Of a stretch of 64,000 bases of DNA, positions 52,208-61,106 are shown one piece after another. Numbering within the stretch: the stretch's first letter is position 1; each line of letters starts with the position of its first letter. Both the position numbers and the translations under genes were made by a program. This DNA is from Ketobacter sp963922875 (GTDB lineage: Bacteria > Pseudomonadota > Gammaproteobacteria > Pseudomonadales > Ketobacteraceae). Location of the stretch: NCBI GenBank assembly GCA_963922875.1, contig CAWUJH010000002.1, positions 372,001 to 436,000 on the forward strand, written 5' to 3'. Under the pieces are notes generated by a model. That model saw nothing but the letters and a program-made list of their open reading frames with translations, searched no databases and was not told the DNA's origin.

Positions 52208-53455
52208 TTATGCCCGCTGTTTGTTCTTTGCGAAATGTTTGAATTCAGTCGCAGTGTTTACAACATGGTGGGCGTCTTGGTCGATACCGCTGAAGCGGCC
52301 AGAACCCCAGGTATAGAGCCATGGAAGACCGATAAAATAGAGCCCGGGGAAATTGGTTACGCCTCGAGTATGCTGCGGGTAACCTTTACCGTCGAACACC
52401 GGTACCTGCAACCATTGGTAATCGGGCCGAAAGCCAATACACCAAACAATGGCGCTGAGGTTTACTTCCTCTAGGTTTAAATCTGTAGGTTCTTCCGTCG
52501 GCTGCCATATAGGTTGGTAACGGGAGGGTTCAGGTGCCTGAATTCCTGCTTTCTCTATATAGTCATCAATGCGCTGGTTAATACCGTTGTAGGTAGCGTC
52601 CGCACTATCCAATGATTGTTTTAAGGTGGGCTTGAACTGAAACTGACCATTGTCGAAGTCCACCATCTTGCCATACAGACTCATGCCTTCCAGGGCGAAT
52701 TTTCGTAGATCAATATCCCGTCCTCCGTCACGGCCTGTCACGTAATGATTGGTATTGTCGCGGACACCTTCGCGCAGTGGATGTTCATCCACTGGCATCC
52801 TGTAGTACTTCATCGCGTCGAGCCAGTCCACTACATCTTTACCGCGATAGAATCTTGCCACCCTGGGTGCGTCACCGACGGCGAGGTGAACTTTACGGCC
52901 CTTTAGGTGCAAGTCTTCGGCGATCTGTGCGCCGGACTGGCCAGACCCAACTACCAATACTTCACCTGAGTTAAGTTGTTCAGAGTTTTTATATTGCTCG
53001 GAGTGAATTTGTTGAATGTGTGCCGGTATACGCAGAGCATAGGGCGGAATAATGGGGGTTTGGTAACTGCCGGAAGCCACCACCAACTGTTCACTACTGA
53101 AGCCTCCCTGTTCACTGCTCACCACGAAATACCGACCATTGTGTTCCACTTTTGTTACCGCACAGTGTTCAATCACGGGAGCCGAGACTTTTTTAGAAAA
53201 GTGATCAAGATACTCAAGAATTTCACGTTGATTCATAAAACCGTGGGGATCCTTGCCATCATAAGGATGGTCGGGTAACTGGCATTGCCAATTGGGAGTG
53301 ACCAAGGTGAAAGAATCCCAGCGTTTCTCGCGCCAGGCGTTCATTACTGTATTTTTTTCTAACACAATATGAGTTAAATTCATTTTTTGGCAGTAGTGGC
53401 TAATGCTTAATCCTGCTTGCCCACCGCCCACAATAATTACATCGTAGTGGTTCAT
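52208..53455 (-). CDS. nitH: Nit1C flavin-dependent oxidoreductase (MSMEG_0569 family)
   Basis: The 415-residue protein has two nucleotide motifs, GGGQAGLS (FAD) and VGSGQSGAQIA (NADPH), and resembles group B flavin monooxygenases of the MSMEG_0569 family, the last gene of the conserved nitrilase cluster Nit1C. It may oxidise the nitrile- or cyanide-derived intermediate; the reaction is unproven. The ATG at 53455 has GAGGGA six bases upstream; an in-frame ATG at 53473 overlaps the preceding stop. Confidence 0.88.
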   Translation of the reverse strand: MNHYDVIIVGGGQAGLSISHYCQKMNLTHIVLEKNTVMNAWREKRWDSFTLVTPNWQCQLPDHPYDGKDPHGFMNQREILEYLDHFSKKVSAPVIEHCAVTKVEHNGRYFVVSSEQGGFSSEQLVVASGSYQTPIIPPYALRIPAHIQQIHSEQYKNSEQLNSGEVLVVGSGQSGAQIAEDLHLKGRKVHLAVGDAPRVARFYRGKDVVDWLDAMKYYRMPVDEHPLREGVRDNTNHYVTGRDGGRDIDLRKFALEGMSLYGKMVDFDNGQFQFKPTLKQSLDSADATYNGINQRIDDYIEKAGIQAPEPSRYQPIWQPTEEPTDLNLEEVNLSAIVWCIGFRPDYQWLQVPVFDGKGYPQHTRGVTNFPGLYFIGLPWLYTWGSGRFSGIDQDAHHVVNTATEFKHFAKNKQRA

Positions 53456-53469
53456 CGTATTTCCCTCGA

Positions 53470-53757
53470 TCATAATCCGTTTCGTATTCGTAGTAGCGTT
53501 ACGGTTTGTTTGGCTTCGAACCCGTTCGCGGTTAATTTAATGGCTGCTAGTTGGTCAGCAGCACTCGAGCAGTAATAACCATACTTGTTTTTTACTCGTT
53601 CACTAGCTTCCGTTAATGCCTGTTCGCTGAGCGAAACAAAGTCTTTCACTGTATATTGCGTGTCGGGCTCAAAAAAAACCTGGATAACGCTGGAGGGTGA
53701 ATAGCAACGTTGTTGCGCGCCATCTGGCCATTGCACATCAAAATACATTTCTGGCAT
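53470..53757 (-). CDS. nitG: Nit1C small protein (MSMEG_0570 family)
   Basis: The 95-residue protein starts MPEMYFDVQWPDG and matches the MSMEG_0570 'nitrogen starvation response' family by sequence pattern and by its fixed position between the AIR-synthase-like and flavoprotein genes. The biochemical role is unknown. It overlaps the upstream gene by 20 bases, and its ATG at 53757 is chosen because the family starts there. Confidence 0.82.
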   Translation of the reverse strand: MPEMYFDVQWPDGAQQRCYSPSSVIQVFFEPDTQYTVKDFVSLSEQALTEASERVKNKYGYYCSSAADQLAAIKLTANGFEAKQTVTLLRIRNGL

Positions 53758-54736
53758 AAAATGACTCCGTACCAAAATCATTGGTTAATGCGGGTTGAAT
53801 TAGGTTCTCAATGTTTAAATCCCAAAATACGCTGGATTCATTTTCATAAGATACTTTGCATTGTTTACTGTTATTGAGCCTGCCGATAACAGCCGCGCTG
53901 ATATCTCGTTGCGTAAAGCAATTCAACAGAGCGCTAACATTTTCCTCATCAGTGGTGAGCAAATATCCGTAGCTGGGAAAAGCGCAGAGCCAGTCGTGCC
54001 AGCTGACAGTATCGGGTTTTGGAATCTGCGAAAGCTCAACCTGAGCCCCAAGCTGGGCGCTTTCCAGTAACATCACAGTCGTTCCGAGCAGCCCTGCCTG
54101 ACTAATGTCTTTAGCAGCAGAGGCCAAGCCTGTTTCTGCAATGGTAGGTAATAGCTCCAGATCTTTTCTTAGTCGTTCAGCGGGTGCATCGGTAGCGGCA
54201 TTCCAGTTTAAAAAAGGGGCGCGGAAGGAGCCCCTTAAATCTATAGCAGCAACCAACAGTTGATTCGAACGGGCAGAGAAACTCTCCAGTAAGGCTTGTG
54301 CTCTACCTAAAATTGAAACGGCCAAATGGGGTGAGGTACTGCGTAAATTGCTATGTCCACCAACAATAGGGATCTGATAACAGGCGGAGGCGTCGCTCAT
54401 TCCCTGTAGTAAGGCAATGGTGGTATCGTCCTGACCAGCCCAGAGGGCATTCACTACCGCCACTGGGCGCCCGCCCATGGCGGCAATGTCGCTGGCGTTC
54501 ACCATAATGCCGCACCATCCGGCGAACCAAGGGTCTGCTTTTACAAACTGTTCCAAAAAGCCTTCGCCCGCTAACAAATCAAATTCATTACCTCTGGGTA
54601 TAACTGCCGCATCATCGCCATTTGGAAATGGACACGGGTGTGCGTTGCGCAAAATCGAATGCACCTGTTGCAGCTCTTGTTTTTGCAGTAGACCGGATTG
54701 AGTGCGCGCATGATTCAACAGTTCTCTAAGCAACAT
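53738..54736 (-). CDS. nitF: Nit1C AIR-synthase-like protein (sll0787 family)
   Basis: The 332-residue protein has the ATP-binding layout of the PurM/SelD/HypE superfamily: GDDAAVIPRG, the central VNASDIAAMGGRP and GHSNLRS. Such enzymes phosphorylate amides or small thio/carbamoyl groups, consistent with activating a nitrile-derived amide. The ATG at 54736 is preferred; it overlaps the acetyltransferase gene by 11 bases. Confidence 0.86.
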   Translation of the reverse strand: MLLRELLNHARTQSGLLQKQELQQVHSILRNAHPCPFPNGDDAAVIPRGNEFDLLAGEGFLEQFVKADPWFAGWCGIMVNASDIAAMGGRPVAVVNALWAGQDDTTIALLQGMSDASACYQIPIVGGHSNLRSTSPHLAVSILGRAQALLESFSARSNQLLVAAIDLRGSFRAPFLNWNAATDAPAERLRKDLELLPTIAETGLASAAKDISQAGLLGTTVMLLESAQLGAQVELSQIPKPDTVSWHDWLCAFPSYGYLLTTDEENVSALLNCFTQRDISAAVIGRLNNSKQCKVSYENESSVFWDLNIENLIQPALTNDFGTESFYARNVF

Positions 54737-55346
54737 GGCGAGCCTCGACCGCTGGACGGGACATAACTTCAAGCAGTGGAGAAGGTATGTCAGTCGGCAC
54801 GCAAGGTTGTTTCCCTTTGATAACGTAACCACTCAATGGATCAAAGCAGGGCGGGTAAAAGGCTAAGTCAGCGCGCATCATGACATGGAGCTGATTATGA
54901 CGAACGACATTGTGTAGACTGTGCCAATGAAGCTTTTGAAATAGCGGTTCATTCTGGATCTGGACGTGGGCTAGAAATTCTTCACAACCCAAGGCGTGGG
55001 CACTGCTTACGGCTAAGCGGATTAACCCGGAACCGATACTGGCTGAGGCAAGGCCAGCATGATGGCGAAGGCGCGGGTGCACGGCTAAGCGCGAACCCCA
55101 CCAAGTGTTTTCGTGCTTGTGAATTCTTACGGTACCAACAATTTCATCATGCCAACCACCGTAATTAGCAATAGCCACTAGGCAATGAGCCTGCTTGTCA
55201 ATTTCATCTTTATCGGTTTCTTCAAAAATATTTTGTTCGGTACAGAACACCTGTTGTCGTAAGCTGTAGGCTTGTTGCTTTTCCCATTCCAGGGTGGCCC
55301 ATTTAATGGTGAAATCTGTAAATTGACGAGGGTAGTTAGTGCTCAT
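54726..55346 (-). CDS. nitE: Nit1C GNAT acetyltransferase (MSMEG_0567 / sll0786 family)
   Basis: The 206-residue protein has a GNAT core: LRQQVFCTEQNIF, GTVRIHKHENTWWGSRLAVHPRLR and GSGLIRLAVSSAHALGC (acetyl-CoA loop). It is the N-acetyltransferase of the Nit1C cluster. The start ATG overlaps the radical-SAM stop as ATGA, which settles 55346 as the start. Confidence 0.87.
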   Translation of the reverse strand: MSTNYPRQFTDFTIKWATLEWEKQQAYSLRQQVFCTEQNIFEETDKDEIDKQAHCLVAIANYGGWHDEIVGTVRIHKHENTWWGSRLAVHPRLRHHAGLASASIGSGLIRLAVSSAHALGCEEFLAHVQIQNEPLFQKLHWHSLHNVVRHNQLHVMMRADLAFYPPCFDPLSGYVIKGKQPCVPTDIPSPLLEVMSRPAVEARHVA

Positions 55347-56443
55347 AAGGGCATAACCTTTTCGTGACTTTTTAAGGACGAGCAGGCACCACAGCGGGCA
55401 CAACCTGCTTTACTGGTGTCTGAGGTTAAATTGCCATTGCGTAATTTTTCTCCCAGTGTGGGTAATATGGTGTTCATGAACTCACTACTGGGAGCCGGAT
55501 AGTGTTCCAGCGGCGTACCGGTTATGGGGACAAACGGCACTACAAATGGATAAACGCCTAGTTCAATAAGCTCATCACAGCACTTGAGTATGATTGCGGC
55601 GCTGTCTCCCAGGCCTGCCAGAATATATGTGGAAACCTGACCGCGACCAAACAGGGGGACGGCGAATTCGAAAGCTTTGCGATATTCCGCCACTGAAATA
55701 TTGGCTTTGCTGGGCATTATTTTGCGCCGTACCTCAGGTGAGATAACTTCCAAATGCAACCCCAAACTATCAGCTCCTGCAGCATGCAGCTTGGCAAGCC
55801 ATTGCAGATCCTTTGGTGGTTCGCACTGAACCTGAATAGGGATATCCACAGCGGCTTTTACAGCAATCACGCTATCACAGAGAATTTGTGCGCCGCGATC
55901 TGCTGTGGCTGGTGTACCTGTTGTCATCACCATGTGTTTTACACCGTCCAGACGAACGGCGGCGGCGGCCACTTCGGCGAGTTGCTCTGGTGTTTTGTGA
56001 GCAATCGTTTTGCCCGCCTTTAATGACAGGCCTATAGAGCAAAATTGGCAGGAGCTATCGGGTTGATCGTAGCGAATGCAATTTTGCAACACGGTGGTGG
56101 CCAATACATCGGTACTGTGTAGAGTCGCTATCTGCGAATAGGGTATGCCATCAGCGGTGGTCAAACGATAAAACTCAGGTTCAGTAGCAAAGCTGATGTC
56201 TTTTACCGGGATATCCCCTTTGCGCACTTGGTGAGTGCCATTGCTTAATTTGTGAAGCGAGTAAGGCGAGCGCTTTGCGGTATGGGTATGAACCGGTACC
56301 ATAATGCTTTCACCGTCAATCACTACGGCCTGATGATCACTGGGTCCTGCTCCGCCTTGGCGGCTTAAGGAATTGCGCTCTGGTTGATTGAGTTGAATGC
56401 CAAGGGTTTGCAGTTCAGTCAGTAATTGCTGTGATGCGTTCAT
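55343..56443 (-). CDS. nitD: Nit1C radical SAM enzyme (MSMEG_0568 family)
   Basis: The 366-residue protein has a TIM-barrel radical SAM fold with an unusual cluster motif: C122, C132 and C135 (CX9CX2C) instead of CX3CX2C. Near the C-terminus CARCGACSS offers three more cysteines that may bind an auxiliary cluster. It is the radical SAM member of Nit1C. The ATG at 56443 has AGGAAA six bases upstream and gives a 29-base overlap with the nitrilase gene; a longer frame to 56506 is unlikely. Confidence 0.87.
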   Translation of the reverse strand: MNASQQLLTELQTLGIQLNQPERNSLSRQGGAGPSDHQAVVIDGESIMVPVHTHTAKRSPYSLHKLSNGTHQVRKGDIPVKDISFATEPEFYRLTTADGIPYSQIATLHSTDVLATTVLQNCIRYDQPDSSCQFCSIGLSLKAGKTIAHKTPEQLAEVAAAAVRLDGVKHMVMTTGTPATADRGAQILCDSVIAVKAAVDIPIQVQCEPPKDLQWLAKLHAAGADSLGLHLEVISPEVRRKIMPSKANISVAEYRKAFEFAVPLFGRGQVSTYILAGLGDSAAIILKCCDELIELGVYPFVVPFVPITGTPLEHYPAPSSEFMNTILPTLGEKLRNGNLTSDTSKAGCARCGACSSLKSHEKVMPL

Positions 56444-57443
56444 CAAGACTTTCCTCATCATGGGTTGCAGAGTAGGGTGCAGGATCTTGAGAAGGATCTT
56501 GTGCAACCCCTGTTGAAGAGTGACTAGTTTGGTGAGCTTTGTTGTTAATCAGTAAACTCAACAACTCCGGCCGTGAATAGTGACCCACAGAGTCCATCAT
56601 GCGTTTGCGTTTGGTAATTAACTTCATGGGTAAATCGGCCACCACCAAACCTTCGCCTTCTGTAATGGCGGGCGCAAGATGCTCACCTTCCGGTGAGATA
56701 ATGGCGGTGTTACAACCGTTTCTCAGAGATTGCTGCAGTGACTCATCTCCAGTAATACTCTCGATTTGTTGGTCTGTGAGCCACCCAGTTGCATTCACCA
56801 CAAAGCACCCAGACTCCAAGGCATGATGACGAATAGTTGCCTCGATTTGGTTGGTAAAAATAGGCCCCACCATGGAACCGGGGAACTGGCTGCAGTGGAT
56901 TTCTTCGTGTTGAGTCATTAAAGCATAACGGGCCAGAGGGTTGTAATGCTCCCAGCAGGCGAGGGCGCCGATACGCCCCGCGGCAGACTCAACAACTTTT
57001 AGTCCAGCCCCATCCCCTTGACCCCAAATCATTCGTTCATGATAGGTGGGCGTAAGCTTGCGTCGCTTTAGCAGCAATCGTCCGTCGGCATTAAAAATAA
57101 GTTGGGCGTTGTACAGAGACCCACGATCCCGTTCGTTGACGCCAAGTACTACCACCATGCCATAGGCTTTGGCTTGGCGACTGACAGCATCGGTGATCGG
57201 ACTGGGTACGGTTACTGCGTTTTCATACAAGCGCAAATGTTCGCTGCCACATTTGACCGCCGGTATCACAAAGGAAAAATACGGGTAATAGGGGACAAAG
57301 GTTTCTGGAAATACAATAAGTTCTACGCCTTGCCCTGCTGCCTCTTCGATGCAGTTTAGAACTTTCTGCAAAGTTGCTGTAGCACTATTAAGATCTGGTG
57401 CTAACTGCGCCGCTGCCGCCCTGATTACCCGTTGTTGATTCAT
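56415..57443 (-). CDS. nitC: Nitrilase, Nit6803 type (Nit1C)
   Basis: The 342-residue protein has the nitrilase triad: Glu47 (VFPETFVP), Lys in KRRKLTPTYHER and Cys in GALACWEHYNPL. It belongs to the Nit6803-like branch found in the conserved Nit1C cluster. Nitrilases hydrolyse nitriles to acids plus ammonia; clusters of this type have been tied to cyanide assimilation as a nitrogen source in Pseudomonas. It lies 21 bases after the first gene of the cluster. Confidence 0.93.
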   Translation of the reverse strand: MNQQRVIRAAAAQLAPDLNSATATLQKVLNCIEEAAGQGVELIVFPETFVPYYPYFSFVIPAVKCGSEHLRLYENAVTVPSPITDAVSRQAKAYGMVVVLGVNERDRGSLYNAQLIFNADGRLLLKRRKLTPTYHERMIWGQGDGAGLKVVESAAGRIGALACWEHYNPLARYALMTQHEEIHCSQFPGSMVGPIFTNQIEATIRHHALESGCFVVNATGWLTDQQIESITGDESLQQSLRNGCNTAIISPEGEHLAPAITEGEGLVVADLPMKLITKRKRMMDSVGHYSRPELLSLLINNKAHQTSHSSTGVAQDPSQDPAPYSATHDEESLDERITAITD

Positions 57444-57464
57444 TGTCCGTGCCCTTAAGTCAGT

Positions 57465-57947
57465 TTATACAGTCCAGGTATCAATGATTACGGCATTGTC
57501 CCGAGTATGTAGCAGCTTGAGATCCAGTACATCCAAAGGGTTAATCGGACGAATACCCTCAATCAATGAAGGTTCGCCGTGACCATACAGTGCCTGTAAC
57601 GCAAAGCGGCAAGCATAAACTTTACCGCCTTCGGACATGAACTTTTTCAGTTGATTGTTAAAGTTTTGGTGGCCCGGGAAAGCTTCATCCCCCAGGGTTG
57701 GGAAACCTCGTTGCACCCCTAACGTTACACCTGGACCATAGAGTAGTATTGAGGTTTCATAACCTTTGCGTTGCAATCGTGTAGCCTGCAACATGTTCAC
57801 AAAACCAATAGATCCTTCAAAGGCTACGGTGTGAAAGGTTACTAATGCTTTTTCACCAGGTTTGGCTTGCACGTCTTCAAACACTTTTTCTTCGTAATCT
57901 ACAAAGAAGTCACCATCTTTATGCATGGGCTTATCAACAGCTGGCAT
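57465..57947 (-). CDS. nitB: Nit1C first-gene protein (MSMEG_0572 / sll0783 family)
   Basis: The 160-residue protein (EEKVFEDVQAKPGEKALVTFHTVAFEGSIGFVNMLQ) matches the MSMEG_0572 family that opens the nitrilase cluster; it looks like a DsrE-type fold, with the sequence ILLYGPGVTLGV. Function unknown. It is the promoter-proximal gene: a consensus sigma-54 promoter lies about 52 bases upstream, which fits its reputation as a nitrogen-starvation gene. Confidence 0.86.
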   Translation of the reverse strand: MPAVDKPMHKDGDFFVDYEEKVFEDVQAKPGEKALVTFHTVAFEGSIGFVNMLQATRLQRKGYETSILLYGPGVTLGVQRGFPTLGDEAFPGHQNFNNQLKKFMSEGGKVYACRFALQALYGHGEPSLIEGIRPINPLDVLDLKLLHTRDNAVIIDTWTV

Positions 57948-57998
57948 CAGTCATTCCTCTTGTTTACTGGTTAGATTTATTGGTTACAGCGTCGTTAG

Positions 57999-58014
57999 TG
58001 CAACGCTGGTGCCA
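57999..58014 (-). promoter_or_regulatory. Sigma-54 promoter of the Nit1C operon
   Basis: On the minus strand the sequence is TGGCACCAGCGTTGCA, the sigma-54 consensus with a perfect TGGCAC -24 box, TTGCA -12 box and GG-N10-GC spacing. The activator is probably NtrC or another nitrogen-responsive protein; no TGT-N10-ACA site is evident. Confidence 0.88.
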
Positions 58015-58032
58015 GTTTGATTTAGTGTTCAT

Positions 58033-58054
58033 GCAATCAATAACCAATCAATAA
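58033..58054 (+). repeat. Tandem 11-base direct repeats, candidate MocR or enhancer site
   Basis: GCAATCAATAA is followed directly by CCAATCAATAA (10 of 11 identical). It lies just upstream of the Nit1C -24 box. The GCAATCA core recurs in the palindrome at 58199-58224. Confidence 0.5.
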
Positions 58055-58198
58055 GGTAGGATATAACGCAGGCTCGTTATATTTTTTTTGAGATAGCCAA
58101 ATTGCTGTATTAACACCCAATTAAATTCCCCTATTAACGCACTAAACTCGAACATGGTCTTGAAAAAAGACACATTATGTTGCATAAGATGATTGCTT

Positions 58199-58224
58199 AA
58201 TGATTGCATCAAAATGCAATCATT
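58199..58224. promoter_or_regulatory. Long palindrome, candidate MocR operator
   Basis: AATGATTGCAT and ATGCAATCATT form a perfect 11-base-arm inverted repeat around CAAA. A further ATGATTGC copy sits 11 bases (one helical turn) to the left at 58189-58196. Combined direct and inverted repeats are typical of MocR-type operators. The 368-base gap between nitB and the MocR gene holds these elements and the sigma-54 promoter. Confidence 0.6.
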
Positions 58225-58315
58225 GGAATTCTGTTGCCATTGTGCATGGTGGCGATCAGTTGGAACAGAACCTGCAAATGCTCGGTATTCTATATAGTGA
58301 AATTGGGGTTAAACC

Positions 58316-59710
58316 TTGGAAAAGTATCGACATTGGGCTACGGCCATAGAAAGCAATCAAAAACGACCCGCGTATTTAATGATTGCAGATTTGATTGAAT
58401 CAGACATAGAAAGAGGTGCCTTGCAAGCAAGAGATCGGTTGCCCGCTTTACGAGACCTGGCCCGGCTGTTGTCACTTAACTACACCACGGTAACCCGAGC
58501 TTATAAAGAAGCCTCCAATCGAGGCTTGATTGATTCCCATCCAGGCTTAGGTTCTTATGTAAAAGGTAAAACCAACAATCTGCCGCCGCGCAATGGTAGC
58601 GATTTTGAAATGACCATGAATACGCCTCCGGAAATTTTAGATTCTCAATTGGCGCTCAGAATCCGCGAAGATGTCACTCGACTCTTTCAACAAGGGAGAG
58701 ATTTGTCCACTATTTTTCGTTATCAAGATTTTGGCGGCACCACCGTGGACAAAGAAGCCGGCGCCTGGCTATTAGCCGACCTGATACCTAATATTGAATT
58801 AGACAGAATTCTCGTTTGCCCTGGTATTCACAGTGTGTTGCTCGCCCTAACTACCTTGTTGTGCGGTCATAAGAACACGCTGTGCGTGTCTGATCTTGTT
58901 TACCCTGGGTTAAAAGCGATTGCCGCGCAATTGGGAATTGGTTTGATGTCAGTGGAATGTGATCATGGTGGCCCTAACTTAAAAGCCTTAGAGGCGCTAT
59001 GCAAGGCAGGGAAGATTCATGCGCTTTATATCAATCCCACTATACAAAACCCCAATACGTTAACGCTGAGCCAATCGCGACGGGAAGCAATAGCAGATAT
59101 TGCGTTGCGTTATAATCTCCCTATTATTGAAGATGATGCTTACGGTCTGGTCCCAGAAAAAAAACACACTCCGATTGCCCTTTTGGCCCCGGAACTAACC
59201 TATTACATTAATGGATTGGCCAAATGCTTTGGTGCCGGATGTCGAACCGCTTATCTCTACGCGCCCAATAAACTTGCGTCCCAACGCGCTGCCGGAGCCT
59301 TACGAGCGCTGTCAGTGATGGCAAGCCCAATTACCAATGCTTTGGTGACCCGCTGGATACAGGATGGCATAGTAGAAAAAGTAAATAGAGCCCAGCGTGA
59401 ACAATCCAGGTGTTTACAACGGGTCGCTAGAGATACCTTGAAACCCCTTAAACTGCAAAGCCATGTTGATGGGTTTCATCTGTGGCTTCCTTTACCCAAG
59501 CAAGTGGGTGCTAATCCATCGGATGTCGCCGTGTATTTTCGTAATCATGGTATCAGTGCGGTATCCAGTGCCGCCTTCTGTACTGACAATAACCCACCGG
59601 ATGCAATACGTTTGTGTTTGGGAGGGGGAGCCAGTGAACTAGAGATGCAACAGCAGCTGGTGATGGTTAGGGATACGCTACTGGAACCAGAACGATTTTT
59701 GATGATTTAA
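58316..59710 (+). CDS. MocR-family regulator (GntR HTH plus aminotransferase domain)
   Basis: The 464-residue protein has an N-terminal GntR winged helix (RLPALRDLARLLSLNYTTVTRAYKEA, residues about 38-70) and a PLP-dependent fold-type I aminotransferase-like domain, with the candidate PLP Lys in INGLAKCFGAG and the Asp region IIEDDAYG. It starts at a TTG; the next ATG would cut the HTH. MocR proteins sense vitamin B6 or amino-nitrogen metabolites. Divergent to Nit1C, it is its probable regulator. If so, Nit1C would have both sigma-54 and metabolite control. Confidence 0.9.
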   Translation: MEKYRHWATAIESNQKRPAYLMIADLIESDIERGALQARDRLPALRDLARLLSLNYTTVTRAYKEASNRGLIDSHPGLGSYVKGKTNNLPPRNGSDFEMTMNTPPEILDSQLALRIREDVTRLFQQGRDLSTIFRYQDFGGTTVDKEAGAWLLADLIPNIELDRILVCPGIHSVLLALTTLLCGHKNTLCVSDLVYPGLKAIAAQLGIGLMSVECDHGGPNLKALEALCKAGKIHALYINPTIQNPNTLTLSQSRREAIADIALRYNLPIIEDDAYGLVPEKKHTPIALLAPELTYYINGLAKCFGAGCRTAYLYAPNKLASQRAAGALRALSVMASPITNALVTRWIQDGIVEKVNRAQREQSRCLQRVARDTLKPLKLQSHVDGFHLWLPLPKQVGANPSDVAVYFRNHGISAVSSAAFCTDNNPPDAIRLCLGGGASELEMQQQLVMVRDTLLEPERFLMI

Positions 59711-59780
59711 GGCGTGGTCATTATATGTCGGTTTATTGTCACCTGTTATGAGCCTCTTCATCTAAAAATAATTTCTTGAA

Positions 59781-61106
59781 TCAGTTTGTTTTGGTTTGTT
59801 GAATAATACCTATCTGCAATTTCGTTTCAAAAGCATGTTCAAACTGCTTCAGCTTTTTAATATGGGCTTCCGTAAGTACTCTTCCAGCGGCAAGCATCAC
59901 CATGCCATGATGATTGACAAGATCCTGACCCAGTTTCATTCCTGGGATCACTTGATCTAAAGTTAGAATGCTTTCCTTGGCTGAGCTAAACTTAGAGCGT
60001 ACTAAATCTATTACTTTATCGAACGCATCGACAACAGTTGGGTCATATCGCTTGCCAGATTCCTTCAGAATGTATTCATGCGCTTGGATGCTTGTCAGGC
60101 TCGTCCCTAAAAAATTACTTGGCAATTGTAAGTTGTCGTAGTCATTAGCGACGGCTACAACACGGGCACCCAATGGTATTGCATCGTTCTTTAGCTTATC
60201 AGGAAACCCCTTACCATCGTATCGCTCATGGTGGCTGCGTACCACGCTAGATGCTTCTTTCAGAGGGTCAAAAGAGAGAAGTGTGCTTTCTCCTAACAAT
60301 GTATGCTGTTGATAACGCTTTAATTCAACCGGTGTCAAGCTTGGCATTTTTTTACTTAGAATCCCTTGTTCTAAGCCGATTTTTCCAATATCGTGAAGTA
60401 AGGCACCAATGAATATTTGCCGAGTTTGAGCATCGGCTAAACCTAGTTGCTTACAGATAATCTTGCTTATTGACGCGACTCTTTTTGCATGATGCTTTTT
60501 TTGGCGTTCGTTTAATTCCACAATATGAGAGAGCACAGGGATTGACTGATAGTAACTCTCTTGCAGTTCTTTGTAGGCTATGTCCAGCTGTTGAGCGGTT
60601 TCCCTGAGTTCTTCTGTGCGTTTTTGAATGATGTTTTCTTGCTCTTCCGTCAATAATTGCAATTGGCGTCTTTGTTGTTCCTTTATATTTATTAGTTTCT
60701 TATTTTCATCCCGCAAATGTTTTAGTTCTAGAGCTTCATTTATCTTTGTGACTAATTTTTCGTCATCCCATGGTTTGGATATATAGTGAGAAATGTGGCC
60801 CTCATTAATGGCTCTTATGGTTGATTCCATATCAGCAAAGCCTGTTAATATTATCCGTGCGGTGTCTGGCCAGCGCTTAGCTACCTTTGCCAGAAATGTG
60901 GCACCATCCATTTTGGGCATCCGCATATCAGAAATGATTAAGTCCACAGAGGTTCTTTCTAAAAATGTTAGAGCGTCAATTGCCGAATCATAGGCGAATA
61001 CTTCAAAATTATCTATTTCGTCCAGTAACCGGCTAAGACTAGCCAGAATACCTTTCTCATCGTCTACCAATAGGATTTTTGAGGTATAGGGTTCTGTGTT
61101 GTTCAT
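59781..61106 (-). CDS. Response regulator with HD-GYP phosphodiesterase domain
   Basis: The 441-residue protein has a receiver domain (residues 10-125; VDDEKG, phospho-Asp in LIISDMRMPK, Lys in ISKPWDD), a coiled-coil linker (about 125-190) and an HD-GYP domain with HDIGKIG and HHERYDGKGFPD, where GYP reads GFP. Such RpfG-like proteins hydrolyse cyclic di-GMP. It overlaps the kinase gene by four bases, so kinase and regulator probably form a pair controlling c-di-GMP. Confidence 0.92.
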   Translation of the reverse strand: MNNTEPYTSKILLVDDEKGILASLSRLLDEIDNFEVFAYDSAIDALTFLERTSVDLIISDMRMPKMDGATFLAKVAKRWPDTARIILTGFADMESTIRAINEGHISHYISKPWDDEKLVTKINEALELKHLRDENKKLINIKEQQRRQLQLLTEEQENIIQKRTEELRETAQQLDIAYKELQESYYQSIPVLSHIVELNERQKKHHAKRVASISKIICKQLGLADAQTRQIFIGALLHDIGKIGLEQGILSKKMPSLTPVELKRYQQHTLLGESTLLSFDPLKEASSVVRSHHERYDGKGFPDKLKNDAIPLGARVVAVANDYDNLQLPSNFLGTSLTSIQAHEYILKESGKRYDPTVVDAFDKVIDLVRSKFSSAKESILTLDQVIPGMKLGQDLVNHHGMVMLAAGRVLTEAHIKKLKQFEHAFETKLQIGIIQQTKTN

